Below, piece by piece: positions 23,633 to 34,032 of a stretch of DNA of 64,000 bases. The stretch covers positions 62,001-126,000 of the forward strand of contig CAOLHI010000558.1 of the NCBI GenBank assembly GCA_948474755.1. Reading direction: 5' to 3'. The stretch is from Ctenosaura bakeri (taxonomy: Eukaryota > Chordata > Lepidosauria > Squamata > Iguanidae). The stretch's first letter is position 1, and every line of letters starts with the position of its first letter. The position numbers and the translations under genes were made by a program. The notes beneath the pieces are model-generated. The model was not told where the DNA came from. It did not search any database and saw only the letters and a program-made list of their open reading frames with translations.

Positions 23633-25127
23633 GGTATTGTAGTGCCTTATGCTCTTTGATTCACCAAGTAACAATTCACTGTGCTGTTTAATGTGTAATA
23701 AACAACAGATTTGCTCTTTGTAACAGGCTTTTAAAGTTCAGCTCAAATGTGCTTGTTTGTGCTATCTGCAGCTTTATTTGCTATGCAGTCTTACAAACCA
23801 ATTACTTGATTTCCTCTAGTTTGTTGTCTGTTACAGCTGGGACTTTCCGGTCTTTGCATTTATTCATTTTTCTCACACCTCTACACCTCCTGATGTTTGA
23901 AGCTAAAACTTTACATTTTTAATGACTCCTCTCTGCAAATAAAAGAACAGATTTGCTTTATTGGCTGTTTACATTTGTCCTTGCTAATTGCTGTCAAATC
24001 AACTTCAACTTGAAAGCCAGCATTGAAGAAGTGGTTCAAACATTAGATGATGGCTATTTCTGCATGAAAGGGGAGGAACAGTTCACCGCATGTCAAGAAC
24101 GGTGTTTTATACTCCAATTTGGAAAAGTGTGCTGTCTGCACTCCCCCATTTACATCATACTACCTTGGAGAAAAGTGGTTGCTGCATCCGCAACAACAAG
24201 TCCTTGGCCACTCCCATCTCCCTTCCTCACCCCACCCCGCCAGTGCTGATTGGTCTGTTTTTTAAAGAAAAAGAAACACATTTTAAATGTGTCAAAAAGC
24301 AAGCATCCCCAAAATCCAGGCTAAATTACATTGAGAGTCCAAAAAGGGGAAAAAAATCAATATTGATATCCAAAAGACCCATTAGCAACATCCGAAGAGC
24401 AAAGGGCAAAGCCATACAAAACAACTCCAAACTGATCTTTCAAAGTAAGCTGTCAAAGTTGTCAATTAAAGCCGTCAAATTAAACTGTTAAAATAAGTTC
24501 CCTACTTCGGTAAAGCAAAAGTTTAGGCTGCAGCGCGAAGGCTCTTCTTTGGCAAGGAACAAGTAACTTGAAAGAGAAACAAAAGAGAAATAAAGTTGCT
24601 TGAGGGTCTTCCTCTAATCAATCACCTTCATTCATCAAGCATTCAAAGACCATGTCTTCCTCACTCACACTCAAACACATTTCTGTGTTGCTACCTTTAT
24701 GTGTAGGTATGTATGTTTGTTGATATGAGGGGAAAAAAACTCTTAACGATCCATTAGCAGATCCACTCTCTTCCTGTTGTCCATTTAACACCTGAAGACA
24801 ATAATGACAGCAGCCTGTCCTTTGATGGGTGGAGAGAGAGAAGGATGGAAATAACAGCCTGGGAACGCCCCTAGCCAACCACTTCTGCCCGGTGAATTGA
24901 TGTTACAGTTCTGCACATAGATGAAAACGAAGCAGAACCGGTTTGGGAGGTTTACATAGGAGTTTTTCCAGTTTTCACAGACAGTGGTTTCTTGTCATAG
25001 TGACCCATGCTAGGAGCTGAAAACGTGCAGAACCATGAGGAAAACTACAAAGCTAAAATGGTACAACATGCACATGGGAGGGTGAGAATTCGAGGTGACT
25101 ACAATGTATTTAGCTTGTGCAGAAATG
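23633..25127. other. No gene recognised
   Basis: Unique sequence. The end (about 25090-25120) reads ...cttgtgcagaaatggcc, which looks like a single TIR of the GGCC MITE group, but I could not find its partner. Open frames at 23953-24249 and 24090-24491 lack motifs. Confidence 0.45.
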
Positions 25128-25286
25128 GCCTATGACTCTGGAGACCAGAGTTCAATTCCCAGCTCAGCCATAGAAACCCACTGAGTGACCTTAGATGCAT
25201 CACACATTCTCAGCCCCAGAAAACTCCATGATAGGGTGACTCTAAGCTGGAAATGACTTGAAGGTACACAACAACAACTTCAACTT
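25128..25286 (+). mobile_element. tRNA-derived SINE, 5'-truncated
   Basis: Starts within the head at gactctggagaccagagttc (B box agttcaattcc), then the gctcagccatagaaacccactgagtgac body, and the tail aaatgacttgaaggtacacaacaacaac. A block present in longer copies (caaggaaac...ttggcc) is deleted. Confidence 0.85.
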
Positions 25287-25615
25287 ATGACTACCCTATA
25301 CAGGAGAGACCGCCAAGTCACCCTATTATCAACAGCCCTGCTCAGACCTTGCAGATTGAGGACTGTGGCTTCCTTGATTTCATCTATCTACCTATAATGC
25401 AGTCTTCCTCTTTTCCTCCTGCCTTCAATATTATAACACAGACTTGTCTTTTCTAATGAGTTATGATTTCTTATGATATGTCCAAAATATGACAGTCTCA
25501 ATTCAGTCATCTTGTTTTCTAAGGAAAGTTCAAGCTTGATTTGCAGTTGGACTCATTTATTTGTCTTTTTGATAGTCCATGGTATCCATAGAACTCTCTT
25601 TCAGCACCCAAGATT
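25287..25615 (-). pseudogene. RTE/BovB LINE, C-terminal fragment
   Basis: Translated on the minus strand, the segment gives LRLSYFGHI, NSLEK and EGRRKRGR followed by an IDEI...LNLQGLSRAV..R..WRSL-like stretch. This is the conserved C-terminal end of BovB/RTE reverse transcriptases (FGHIMR...NSLEK...GRRRRGRQR...W). Stops interrupt it. It abuts a SINE whose tail is BovB-like; the two are in opposite orientation, so this is juxtaposition rather than one element. Confidence 0.75.
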
Positions 25616-25624
25616 TATGGAAAC

Positions 25625-26461
25625 TAGGGATGGGATGAATCCAGAATTTTCTGAATCTGGATTCAAATCCCTGGAAGGTTCTGGGAATCCACAAATCTCA
25701 TGAATCTTGAATCTTTCTAATCCCTTTTTTAAAAAAGGGTTTAAAAAGCAAGGGAAAGAAGGATAATCTTGGGCAAGACACACTCTCTCAGTCTTAGCAA
25801 AATCCTAGGCAAAAACAAACCTCTCTCTGAAAAAATGTGGCCAGGGCAATTGTAATAGTTGTGCCTCAGGATCTCCCCAGATTGAAAATGACATGAAGGC
25901 CCTTTCTGCACAGGCAGGAAAATGTGAATTACTGTCACATTTTCCTGCCTGTGTAAACAGGGCCACATACTACAGTCCAGAGATAATCCAGGTCAAAACT
26001 GGCTTTACTTTGCATAGCTCCTTCTGGCATCCTGGGGTTTGTAGTTTAATGTTGCACCAGCACACTTTGTCAGAGAAGGCTGTGACACCTTGTAACAGTA
26101 CAAAGCCCAGAATTGTGTCTGAAAGAGCTTTGCAAGGCAGCAGCTGTCCTTGAAATCTCAAGCCTGTCCCTTCCAGTCAAGTGCTAAACTTAAATATTAA
26201 ATGTTCAATTTAAATATCCTAGAATACAACCCCAGATATAATTTCTGCAATTGTTAGCAAAGGCTATTATTACGCCAAGGGAAAAATTCACCTACTTGCC
26301 ATCTCCCCTTGCATGTCTAGTCTCCAAAGTTTTCAGGCGTCCTGGTCTCCAACAAACTATTTGGGTGGCGGATTTGAAGGATTCGGTTTGCCTATTTTGG
26401 CACAGGGATTCAGATTCTCAAATCTCGAATCCTTGCCGAGGATTCGGTTGGCCCATTCCTA
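25625..26461. mobile_element. Non-autonomous hAT transposon with perfect 8-bp duplication
   Basis: ATGGAAAC occurs immediately outside both ends (25617-25624 and 26462-26469). The terminal inverted repeat is TAGGGATGGG on the left and, inverted, TAGGAATGGG on the right; a gaatccagaatttt/aggattcgg-type pairing continues inward. An 8-bp duplication with TAG-type ends is the hAT signature. No transposase frame is recognisable in 837 bp. Other repeat fragments (25898-25964 and MITE-like sequence near 26030-26115) sit inside. Confidence 0.85.
25898..25964. repeat. Near-perfect 67-bp palindrome inside the hAT element
   Basis: GGCCCTTTCTGCACAGGCAG... pairs with ...CTGCCTGTGTAAACAGGGCC; arms are about 30 bp with 3 mismatches and a short loop. 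The ends resemble the GGCC-type MITE termini in this window. It would fold into a long hairpin if transcribed. Confidence 0.8.
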
Positions 26462-26469
26462 ATGGAAAC

Positions 26470-28164
26470 ATTTGACATTTTATATCTACATGCTACACCG
26501 AAGAAAGGGGTAATGGATGGAAATGACAGCATTTTGAGACAGTATTCGATTTTCAAGGGAAATATATTTTGGGTCCCTTTTCTGGGTATAAAGATCTCTT
26601 GCGTTCTCTCTCAATTTAAACACTTTCTCTTAAATGTTTTTGTTCAATATATTTATTATACATAATAACATTTTGTTTCTGTGTAGGAAAACAAAATTGA
26701 TTTCCCTACCTCCTGGTATGATCAAGATTTTGCAATCTTTGTTACTAATAGCTTTCCTGTGTCATCTTCTCTGGTCCGTTAGGGAAGAAAGAAAAATCTC
26801 AGGAAGAGACCATCATCTTGAAAAGTGTGTATCTCTGTGTACATTCTCCCTTATTATGATTGGCTCTTAATAAAAACATTGAATGACGTACTCTAAGCAA
26901 CAGTTGATGATTGTTTAATGTATCATACTTAACGATATCACCAAGGCCTGCCTCCTGTATCATAACTAGAGGGCCATCCCTTAGTCTCACGTTTTAGCTT
27001 TGAAATCTCAGGGCCTGTGAACATACAAATCCGACAGTGCTAGTTGCAAAGGATACTTGTATGTTAACAGTTTCTGTGAGACTCTTTCTATCGTTTGTAC
27101 ACAGTCTTTGATTCTCTACCCATATTTTTCCCCCAAGCCAAGCACAAACTGAGAGCATAGCAAGCATTAGGCAAACAGATTGACAATACCTGCTGAATTT
27201 AAGGATGACTTTGATATACACCGAAATCCACAAGTTAGAAGATAGATGCCAGAAATGTATGGAAGAACAGCTTTCAGACTGCAATAAGATGAGAGGCATC
27301 CTAGATGATTTATATCTCAGATAAAAAGGAGTAAAATATATTTAAACCATCTGCTGAAGGAAAGAACTGTGCTTTTAAAAGGCATAAATGTAGGAACATA
27401 GAGAAAAGACAGAAAAGACAAAGGAGTAGGTAGGTAGTAGAAAATTCTTAGTGGAAGGAAGTTATCTTCAGCATAGGTTAACAAAGGAGACCCCCATTTC
27501 TCCACTATCAATATCTGTGACAACAACAGTGCTGAGTCAATGAGAACACTGGAAGAATGTACCCTGATATTGGACATATAAAACAAATTTCCTCTTTTTT
27601 TCCTTTTTCTTAAAAAAAAAGCCTTTTAGTGCCAGTAGGCAACTAAGTTATGACTTCTCTGATTCTCATTAAGTTGTAGATTAAAGCAAATTAAAATGAG
27701 AGAGCAAATGAGGTTCAATTTTCTTTTCACTAAACCTGTCACCATTTAAGCTAATGTATTTCTCATGTTCTGTTCCTTCTCTTTTCCTAACAACCAGCAT
27801 TATTTCCAGCTGGCTTTGTTTTGTTTACAAAAGTGGAGGTATTTTCATAATCTCAATGCTACATGCACTAACGCATGTACTCCAGAGCTGTGTCACATCA
27901 GGTTTCCTCAAACTGCTTTCCCTCCACTAGGGAGGAAACTTCACAGAGATGCTTTATGGGACACAGGCATGTGCCTAAATGAGTGTTCAGGGACTTAGCA
28001 AGAACTGCTGCTAAAGGAAATGTAGCTGAATGAGGACTCCATAGAGCTGGTGCAAATATGCTTTACTATGCTTCTTGGTAGCTGCTCCAAGACATTGAAA
28101 TTTCCTCTCTAGGGAGGCCCAGAATGGTTCCATTCCTGCTTTCCTTCCGCCAGCAAGTTAAACC
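26470..28164. other. Unique sequence, no gene recognised
   Basis: AT-rich, no recognisable repeat or domain. Short open frames on both strands are not convincing. Confidence 0.5.
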
Positions 28165-28465
28165 ATTCTGGTGCTATCAGGCCTTTAGAAGCTGCGTGGG
28201 ATGGGCTTTTAATAATGTGTTGTGCTATTTTATGGTTTGTGTAGCTTTTTAATGAATTTTAATGCTTTTAACTTTATAAATGGTTTAATTATCTTTTAAA
28301 TAACTTGTATTTAAAAGAATAAAAATATAAATACTTTTAAATACAAAAGTATTTACACTTTTATTGAAGTTTCTGTTTCATTTTTTAAATCTGTATGTTT
28401 TAAAAATATGTTGCAGTCCATCTTGGGGAAAAAGCAGGATATGAATGAATGAATGAATGAAGTCA
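28165..28465 (+). mobile_element. L2-type LINE 3' end with (GAAT)n tail
   Basis: Contains the end of a coding-like stretch (aggcctttagaagctg), a long T/A-rich 3' UTR, 'cagtccatcttggggaaaaagcaggatatgaat' and a (GAAT)n tail at 28440-28460. This matches the L2-like end pattern seen at 29640. A local A/T palindrome at about 28295-28350 is probably a later insertion. Confidence 0.55.
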
Positions 28466-28693
28466 TTGTCATCATTATTCTATAGCTATGCCATCACAAT
28501 AAATATGTAGGGTGGGCTTCAGTTCCCTATTTCTTGATAACATCCCTCCAGTGTAAACATGAACTGGCTTTCTACCTTTTTAGTGAGGTGTGGAGTGCAA
28601 GTTTGCTTTGCCAAAAGTTCTCACCAGAGCTTCTGACTGGATGCATTTCCTAGCATGCCTTTGGGTTAATCCACTGGGATACAACTTGGCTCC

Positions 28694-28869
28694 CAAACCA
28701 TTCTAGGAACTGCGGTCAATAAGAAACTCTGGAGAAAACCTTGGGCAGCAGTTCCTAGAATTTCTTGGAAATGCTGTAGTGCAACGTGGTGTGATGTGAC
28801 AACAGCACTGTGCCACTCCCAGGGCATTCTAGGAAATGTGGTTGATAGGAAGCTGTGGAGAGAGCCTTG
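28694..28869. repeat. Two-copy direct repeat, ~50-bp units
   Basis: caaaccattctaggaactgcgg...ctctggagaaaaccttg at 28694-28742 recurs in altered form at 28820-28869 (cagggcattctaggaaatgtgg...ctgtggagagagccttg). The units are about 126 bp apart. Origin unknown. Confidence 0.6.
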
Positions 28870-29111
28870 AAGTATTGCAAATGACACATTGCTTGTTTTC
28901 CAGGTTTAAAAAAAAATGAAAAAATCTTCAGCCAACTGCTAAGATTAAGTAATTCAAGTGGCATCCACTCCACAGTCTTTCAAAACTCTCCAATGCTATT
29001 TGGGGAGGGAGAGGTCTAATTCCATGCATACAGTGAGTGGCTCAAAAATAACTGTCTTGAATTTTTCACCCCACCTTTAGTCATTCTCACTCAACAGTGT
29101 GTTTTATATGC

Positions 29112-29320
29112 TTAATGTTGTTGCTGCTGCTGCTGCGTGCCTTCAAGTCAATTCCAACTTATGGTGACCCTAAGGCAAACCTATCATGGGGTTTTCTGGG
29201 GCTGAGAGTATGTGATGCTCCCAAGGTCACTCAGTGGGTTTCCATGGCCAGGCAAGGAATCAATCCCTGAACTGCAGGGTTGTAGTCCAGTGCTCAAACT
29301 ACTACACTACACTGGATCTG
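29112..29320 (-). mobile_element. tRNA-derived SINE with BovB-like 3' end
   Basis: Plus-strand order is tail (gctgctgctgctgcgtgccttcaagtcaattcc), body (caaggtcactcagtgggtttccatgg), head (ttgtagtccagtgctcaaactactacac). The tail microsatellite is (GCT)n instead of the usual (GTT)n. Nearly full length. Confidence 0.88.
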
Positions 29321-29639
29321 TCTTTAATGTACTGGAGGATTGTTCTCAAATTCATCCTTCTCACATTACTGTGATCCAGTAAATGTAACAGTAGCCTTGG
29401 AACATGGTCGTGTGCATCTCAGGACACTATGGCTGGGAAGAAGGGACTAGGAAAAACTGGATTGCCTTGTGCAGGAGGAGATGGATTTTTGCTATTGCCA
29501 AATTGCTACCAGTTGTAGTAGCAGTCAGAGTAGCAGCTGTAATAAACCTGCTTCTGAATAGAGATAGGGAGAAGGCACTGCCATTAGCTCCAGGACCAGT
29601 GAATCAGTGTTGCCCCCTTGAAACGTAGGATTGACCTGA

Positions 29640-29711
29640 AGAGAAATGGAATATCATAGCTGTCTTGGATCCTATTTGGGAGAAAGGTGGAATATAAATT
29701 AAATAAATAAA
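29640..29711 (+). mobile_element. L2-type LINE 3' tail
   Basis: gctgtcttggatcctatttgggagaaaggtggaatataaa followed by (AAAT)n is the typical L2-like reptile LINE end. The Helitron at 29712 inserted directly into its AAAT tail. Confidence 0.65.
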
Positions 29712-30202
29712 TCTACTATATAAAAGTCAAAGTTTGCGACTGTGTTTGTGTCTTTGTGTCAGGCAGGCAAAGACCTCATATGGCTGGCTGTATGAGGTGA
29801 GAAAACCTCATATGATTGGCTGGCTGGGAAGATTCTATGGAATCCTGGGGTTGGCAGTTCAAGGAGGGGCCTTTAGAATTCTCAGCTGGAGAGTTCAGGC
29901 TGGTTGGTATGGAGACGAGGCCCAGTAGCAAGAAGGAAGGCAGTGTACTCCCTCAGGAAACCAAACTCTGTATGTTAATAACTCTGCATACAGATTGGAT
30001 TGAGAAATATGGGGAAAAGTTACAGGTACTGTGCAAGACAGTTTAGGGAATTAGAGACACAGGATCTCAAATCTGTATATTTGAACTGCATCTAATTACT
30101 TTACCTTACCTTTACCTTACCTAAAGTAATTCTTAAGGTATTTCTAACAAGTATTACCTATGAAAAAATAAAATCCCAGGCAACGTCGGATATATACACT
30201 AG
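29712..30202 (+). mobile_element. Non-autonomous Helitron with canonical ends
   Basis: 5' TCTACTATATAAAAG is preceded by A and the 3' terminus ...tatacaCTAG is followed by T, so it sits between A and T with no target duplication, as Helitrons do. A degenerate hairpin (cccaggcaacgtcgg) lies 9-20 nt before the end. The 491-bp body has no Rep/helicase. It contains internal direct repeats (cctcatatg-ttggctg, twice) and a MITE-derived stretch at 29832-29895 shared with the copies at 4497 and 8739. Confidence 0.88.
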
Positions 30203-30423
30203 TAAATATGTAAATAAATAATGGACCACCCACTTTAAGACAGTGAAAAAAAACAGAAAAAAGGTGTGTGAGTCAACTGGAAGGACTGCTGATAAGAGGT
30301 ACGTGGTGGAGCAGGACCTCCTGAGCACCAGTTTCACACTTCCTGACTATAGTATTTCTCCTTTAGCGTCATCCTTCATTTCCATCTTTCAGTGTGGTCT
30401 GTTTAGCCATTGAGTGGGGAGTT

Positions 30424-31830
30424 TCTCTTTTTAAATATTTCTTTATTAAAGATTCTTACACTACAATAAAAAATATATATGAAATAAGGAAAGGGGGCAG
30501 AAAAGAATAAAGAAAGAGAAAAAAAAGGGGAAAAAAGTTGACTTCTAATCTTCTTCTCAGAAGTTATATATATAAACAAGCATATTATTCATACTAACAC
30601 TCAGGCCCTTTCCACATGAGGCGAGTGAATCGCTCCGTGCCGTTACTTACTGATTCTTCTGGCCTCGAAGCAACGTGGACTTTCCCTTAAGCCCTTCCGC
30701 AGGGCTACTCTGTTCGTTCCAGGGCGATTCAGAGCAGTGCGAGGTCTTTAGATCCGCACTGGTGAGGCTAAAATGGCAGCTTCCAGTTGTTTGTGGGTCT
30801 GGGCCAACCGCTGAAGCTGGCCACACCACAGCCCGCCCTTTGCTGATTGCAGGCTCACATTGGTGTGAATCTGCGCATCTGCACAACTGAGCAGGAACAA
30901 AATGGCACTCTCTGGAAAATTGAAAGACCTGTTTTTTCCGGTCTTCACTTAGCATGCTGGAGGACCACTTGGGGGCGTTTTGGATCGGACTTAGGTGCGG
31001 AACTAAGGTAAATAGTCTGAACCTAGTCTGATCCAAGGTGCGGACGACCTCTGTGACAGGACGCCTTGGTCCGTCTTAACTTCCTCGTGTGGAAAGAGAC
31101 TCAGATCATTTCTCTTTTTTTCCACAATCAGAACTTACTAATCATCAAATCGCAAAAAAACATTTCATTTTCTTTTGTTCACAAAAAGTCAAAAAGGGAT
31201 TCCCATTGTTTAAGAAAAGTCACTAATGACCTTTTCTGGTCAAACAAGTCAATTTATCCATTTCTGCCAGATCTGTCAATTTTAACAACCACTCTGCCAT
31301 AGTAGATAGTTCTGAATTCTTCCATCCTTGTGCGTGTAACAGTCTTGCTGCTCTGGCCATAAATGGAAATAATCTTCCATGGGTCTTCTCCAGTTGTGAA
31401 TCCAAAATTCCCATAAGAAATATTTCCAGTTCAAATTAAATCTTATGAATTCTTTCTTTCTTTTATTTTCCCTTTTTTTTTTTTTGCAGGGAGGGGCTTT
31501 TTATATGTCTATCACATATGATAAAATGTACCTTCCTGTTACTGACACTTCCAACACTTCCAGCATAAATTAGAAATATCTTTAGATGTTCTAGACAACT
31601 TGTCTAGCATCATATGCCACCTGTACATCATCCTATAGAAATTCTCTTTAAGGTTATAACAAAGTAGAAATTTCAGTCTCTTTGACCATGTATGTTCCCA
31701 CTGATGTATCTGTATATTATATCCAAAATTCTTATTCCATTTTATCATGCATTCTTTAAGCTGTTCTTCCTCCATTTCAGATTTTAACAAAAGTTTATAC
31801 ATCTTAGAAATTAAATGTTCATACACAACT
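30424..31830 (-). mobile_element. L1 fragment, 3' part, interrupted
   Basis: On the minus strand, 31539-31826 encodes a NLKENFYRMMYRWHM-like stretch followed by a Cys-rich CWKCWKC end, which matches the ORF2 C-terminal region of the large L1 in this window. 31223-31414 continues the C-terminus (HGRLFPFMARAARLLHAQGWK). The 3' UTR runs to about 30424 (ctttattaaagattc in reverse). A TIR element at 30604-31100 split the 3' UTR. All frames are broken. Confidence 0.8.
30604..31100. mobile_element. TIR DNA element, GGCC-type, GC-rich
   Basis: Left end GGCCCTTTCCACATGAGG pairs with right end CCTCGTGTGGAAAGAGAC. TCA flanks both sides (30601-30603, 31101-31103), or ACTCAG if a longer duplication is assumed. 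The 497-bp body is GC-richer than its AT-rich L1 host. No transposase. Ends resemble the MITE family but the internal sequence differs. Confidence 0.8.
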
Positions 31831-31847
31831 GTAATTCAACTTTTCTA

Positions 31848-31940
31848 ATTATTTATTGGTTTAACTTGATTTTATTGTAATCCACTCTGAGATCTTGAAT
31901 AAGGAATGGGATATAAATATCTAAATAAATATAAATAAAT
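31848..31940 (+). mobile_element. LINE 3' tail
   Basis: Contains ttttattgtaatccactctgagatc, then aaggaatgggatataaat, and an (AAAT)n end: the L2-like LINE 3' pattern, no coding part. Confidence 0.55.
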
Positions 31941-32960
31941 ACTGTAATTATCAAATGTTTTGCTGAAATCCAGATAAATGACATCCACAGCATTCCTGCT
32001 ATCTACTAAACTAGTGATCTGATTGAAAAAAGTTATAAAATTAGTTTGGCAGAATTTGTTCTTGAAGAACTCATGCTGGGCCCTACTGATCACTGCAGTG
32101 GCATGAAGATACTTGCAGAAAGACTCCTGTATAATCCCGTCCAGTAATTTTCCTTCTATTGAAGTCAGACTGGCTGGTTTCCTCAATCTTCTTATTTGCC
32201 TTTTTTGAAGAGAGGGACAATGTTTGCCTTTCTCCAGTCCTTCAGCCCTTCACCTATTCTCCAAGATTTCTAAAAAAAAAAAAAAGGCAAGTGGTTTAGA
32301 GAGTAAATCAGCAAGTTCTTTCAGTTCTTTGAGATGCAGTTCACTGAACCCTTCAGATCTGAACTCATTTAGGTTAGCTGGGTGAGTCCTGACTAACTCC
32401 TCATGAATTTTGATTTGCAGTTCAGATCCTTTGCCAAGCTCTTTGCTGCTGCATGGAAGCACATAGTTCTCATTTTGGGAGAAAACTGAAGCAACATGGG
32501 TATTGAGTAGTCCTACCTTTCATTGTCATCTGTTAGCATTTTATCATCCTTAAGCAGTGGCTCCACTGTCTTGTTGGTCATTCTCTTACCTCAAATGCAT
32601 CTGAAAAACTCCTTTTCATTGCTTCTTGCTTAGCCAGTCTTAGCTCATTGTGAGCTTTAGCTTTCCTTATACTATTCCTGCAAGCGTGGGATACATATCT
32701 GTGCTCTTCCTAGGTGATTTGGCTTTCCTTCCATTCTCTATGCATGATCTTTTTGATTTTCACTTCTTCCTTGAGTTTGCTGTGCAGTCACATTGGCTTT
32801 TTCAAATGCTTCTCATTTTTTTTCCTCATGGGATTTCTTGTAATTGCACTTGGATATTCTGGAATGACATACAGTTCCCCAAAACAGCCTTGGAGACTCC
32901 ATGCAATCCCAGGGCCTCACTTTGGCCATCCCACTTTATATTTCTAGCATATTTCTTTGT
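31941..32960 (-). pseudogene. CR1/L3-type LINE reverse transcriptase fragment
   Basis: The minus strand encodes SLTSIEGKLLDGIIQES, VISRAQHEF, NKFCQTN, ITSLVDSRNAVDVIYLDFSK and TFD, the conserved early RT motifs of CR1 LINEs (compare the element at 57781). Further upstream (32250-32462) LNEFRSEGF and HLKELKELADLLSKPLAF match the CR1 region before the RT. Sequence to about 32960 continues as an eroded linker. Frames are shifted and stops are present. The endonuclease and 3' end are missing. Confidence 0.8.
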
Positions 32961-33660
32961 CACTGTGCACCAGAGGTTCACATTTGTGGGACCAAGTTCA
33001 ACCAGATGTTACTCATGTCTCCGTTATTCTCCACTGCTCACTACTCGTAATCTACTATTTACTTTACTATTAATGTTTCTGAAGTTGTGTCTCTAGGCTC
33101 ATGTGATTCCCCTCACCCAAACTATATTGGGAAGAATCTCTTTTTCCCCGGTACATTTATTTCACTTTATTAACATACGAACAGTTACAGTGATAAAATA
33201 ACGAAACAAAAAAAGAACAAAACATTCTTAACAGAACTAAAAAGGACTGACAAAAAACATTGAAAAACAAACGCTAATACATCCTATGACTTCCCACATT
33301 TCATGACAACAGTTGCTTAACAAAGGCCAAAATGTTTCCCCTCTTAATTACTTTCCTCTTATATAGGATCACATACCTTTGACCCTTAGAGAATTGGAAG
33401 AATCTCTTTGGCTTCATAAACCCAGGTTTATTCTCTGTAGCCATGATTTATGAAGCCACTGATAAGCAACATGGATAAATAAGCCTTAATCGTTGCAACT
33501 CCCTTTGTCAACCACATGCTGACTTCAGCATCAAGATACTGATTTATGTGGATCAAGAATTCCCACTGCATTTGAATTGGAGAACTCTGCCTTACTGTTG
33601 TTTAGCAAACTGTGAAAATATGCTAGGATCCTTGCCTATTTTCCTGGCTTGTTAACTAAG
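32961..33660. other. No gene recognised
   Basis: 33140-33330 (ttatttcactttattaacatacg...) could be a reversed LINE 3' UTR but I cannot tie it to a coding part. The rest up to the DIRS end is unique. Confidence 0.4.
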
Positions 33661-33854
33661 AACAGGTTGCTTACCTGTAACTGTGGTTCTTCGAGTGGTC
33701 ATCTGTGCCCTCACACATTAGGAGCTTTTGCGCCTGCGCGATAGCGTTCGGAAACTTCTAGAGCTTGTTCTCTTGGCGGGAACCCCTCCCCCACGCCGGT
33801 ACTGCGCATGCTCCTCCCGCCGAGCAACGGTCTCTCCTCAGTTCTGTCGTCCGC
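33661..33854 (+). repeat. DIRS left inverted terminal repeat
   Basis: From tcacacattaggagctttt inward it is the inverted copy of the right end (40238-40409), through the gcgcatgctcctcccgccgag block. The outermost 24 bp (aacaggttgcttacctgtaac...) have no counterpart at the right end. Confidence 0.92.
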
Positions 33855-33900
33855 CGTAGAACCTACAGGGACCTGAGAAAGAGGGGATGGAAGGGCGGGT

Positions 33901-33998
33901 ATGTGTGAGGGCACAGATGACCACTCGAAGAACCACAGTTACAGGTAAGCAACCTGTTCTTCTTCTTCGTGCTCTCTGTGCCTCACACATTAGGAGAC
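33901..33998 (+). repeat. DIRS internal complementary region
   Basis: 33901-33958 is the exact 58-bp reverse complement of the left terminus 33661-33718. 33956-33998 is an inverted copy of the right terminus (about 40370-40409) with a 3-bp insertion and two substitutions. The two halves overlap on GTT. In the DIRS model this segment bridges the two ends of the copy so that they can be joined into a circle. Confidence 0.92.
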
Positions 33999-34032
33999 TG
34001 TGTAGCTTACTGGTTGGATGGCGGGTCAGGTC

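Noticed and set aside
24890..25127. A further GGCC-type TIR element ending at about 25120
   Set aside because: Only the right-hand end (gcagaaatggcc) is visible; no inverted partner or duplication found.
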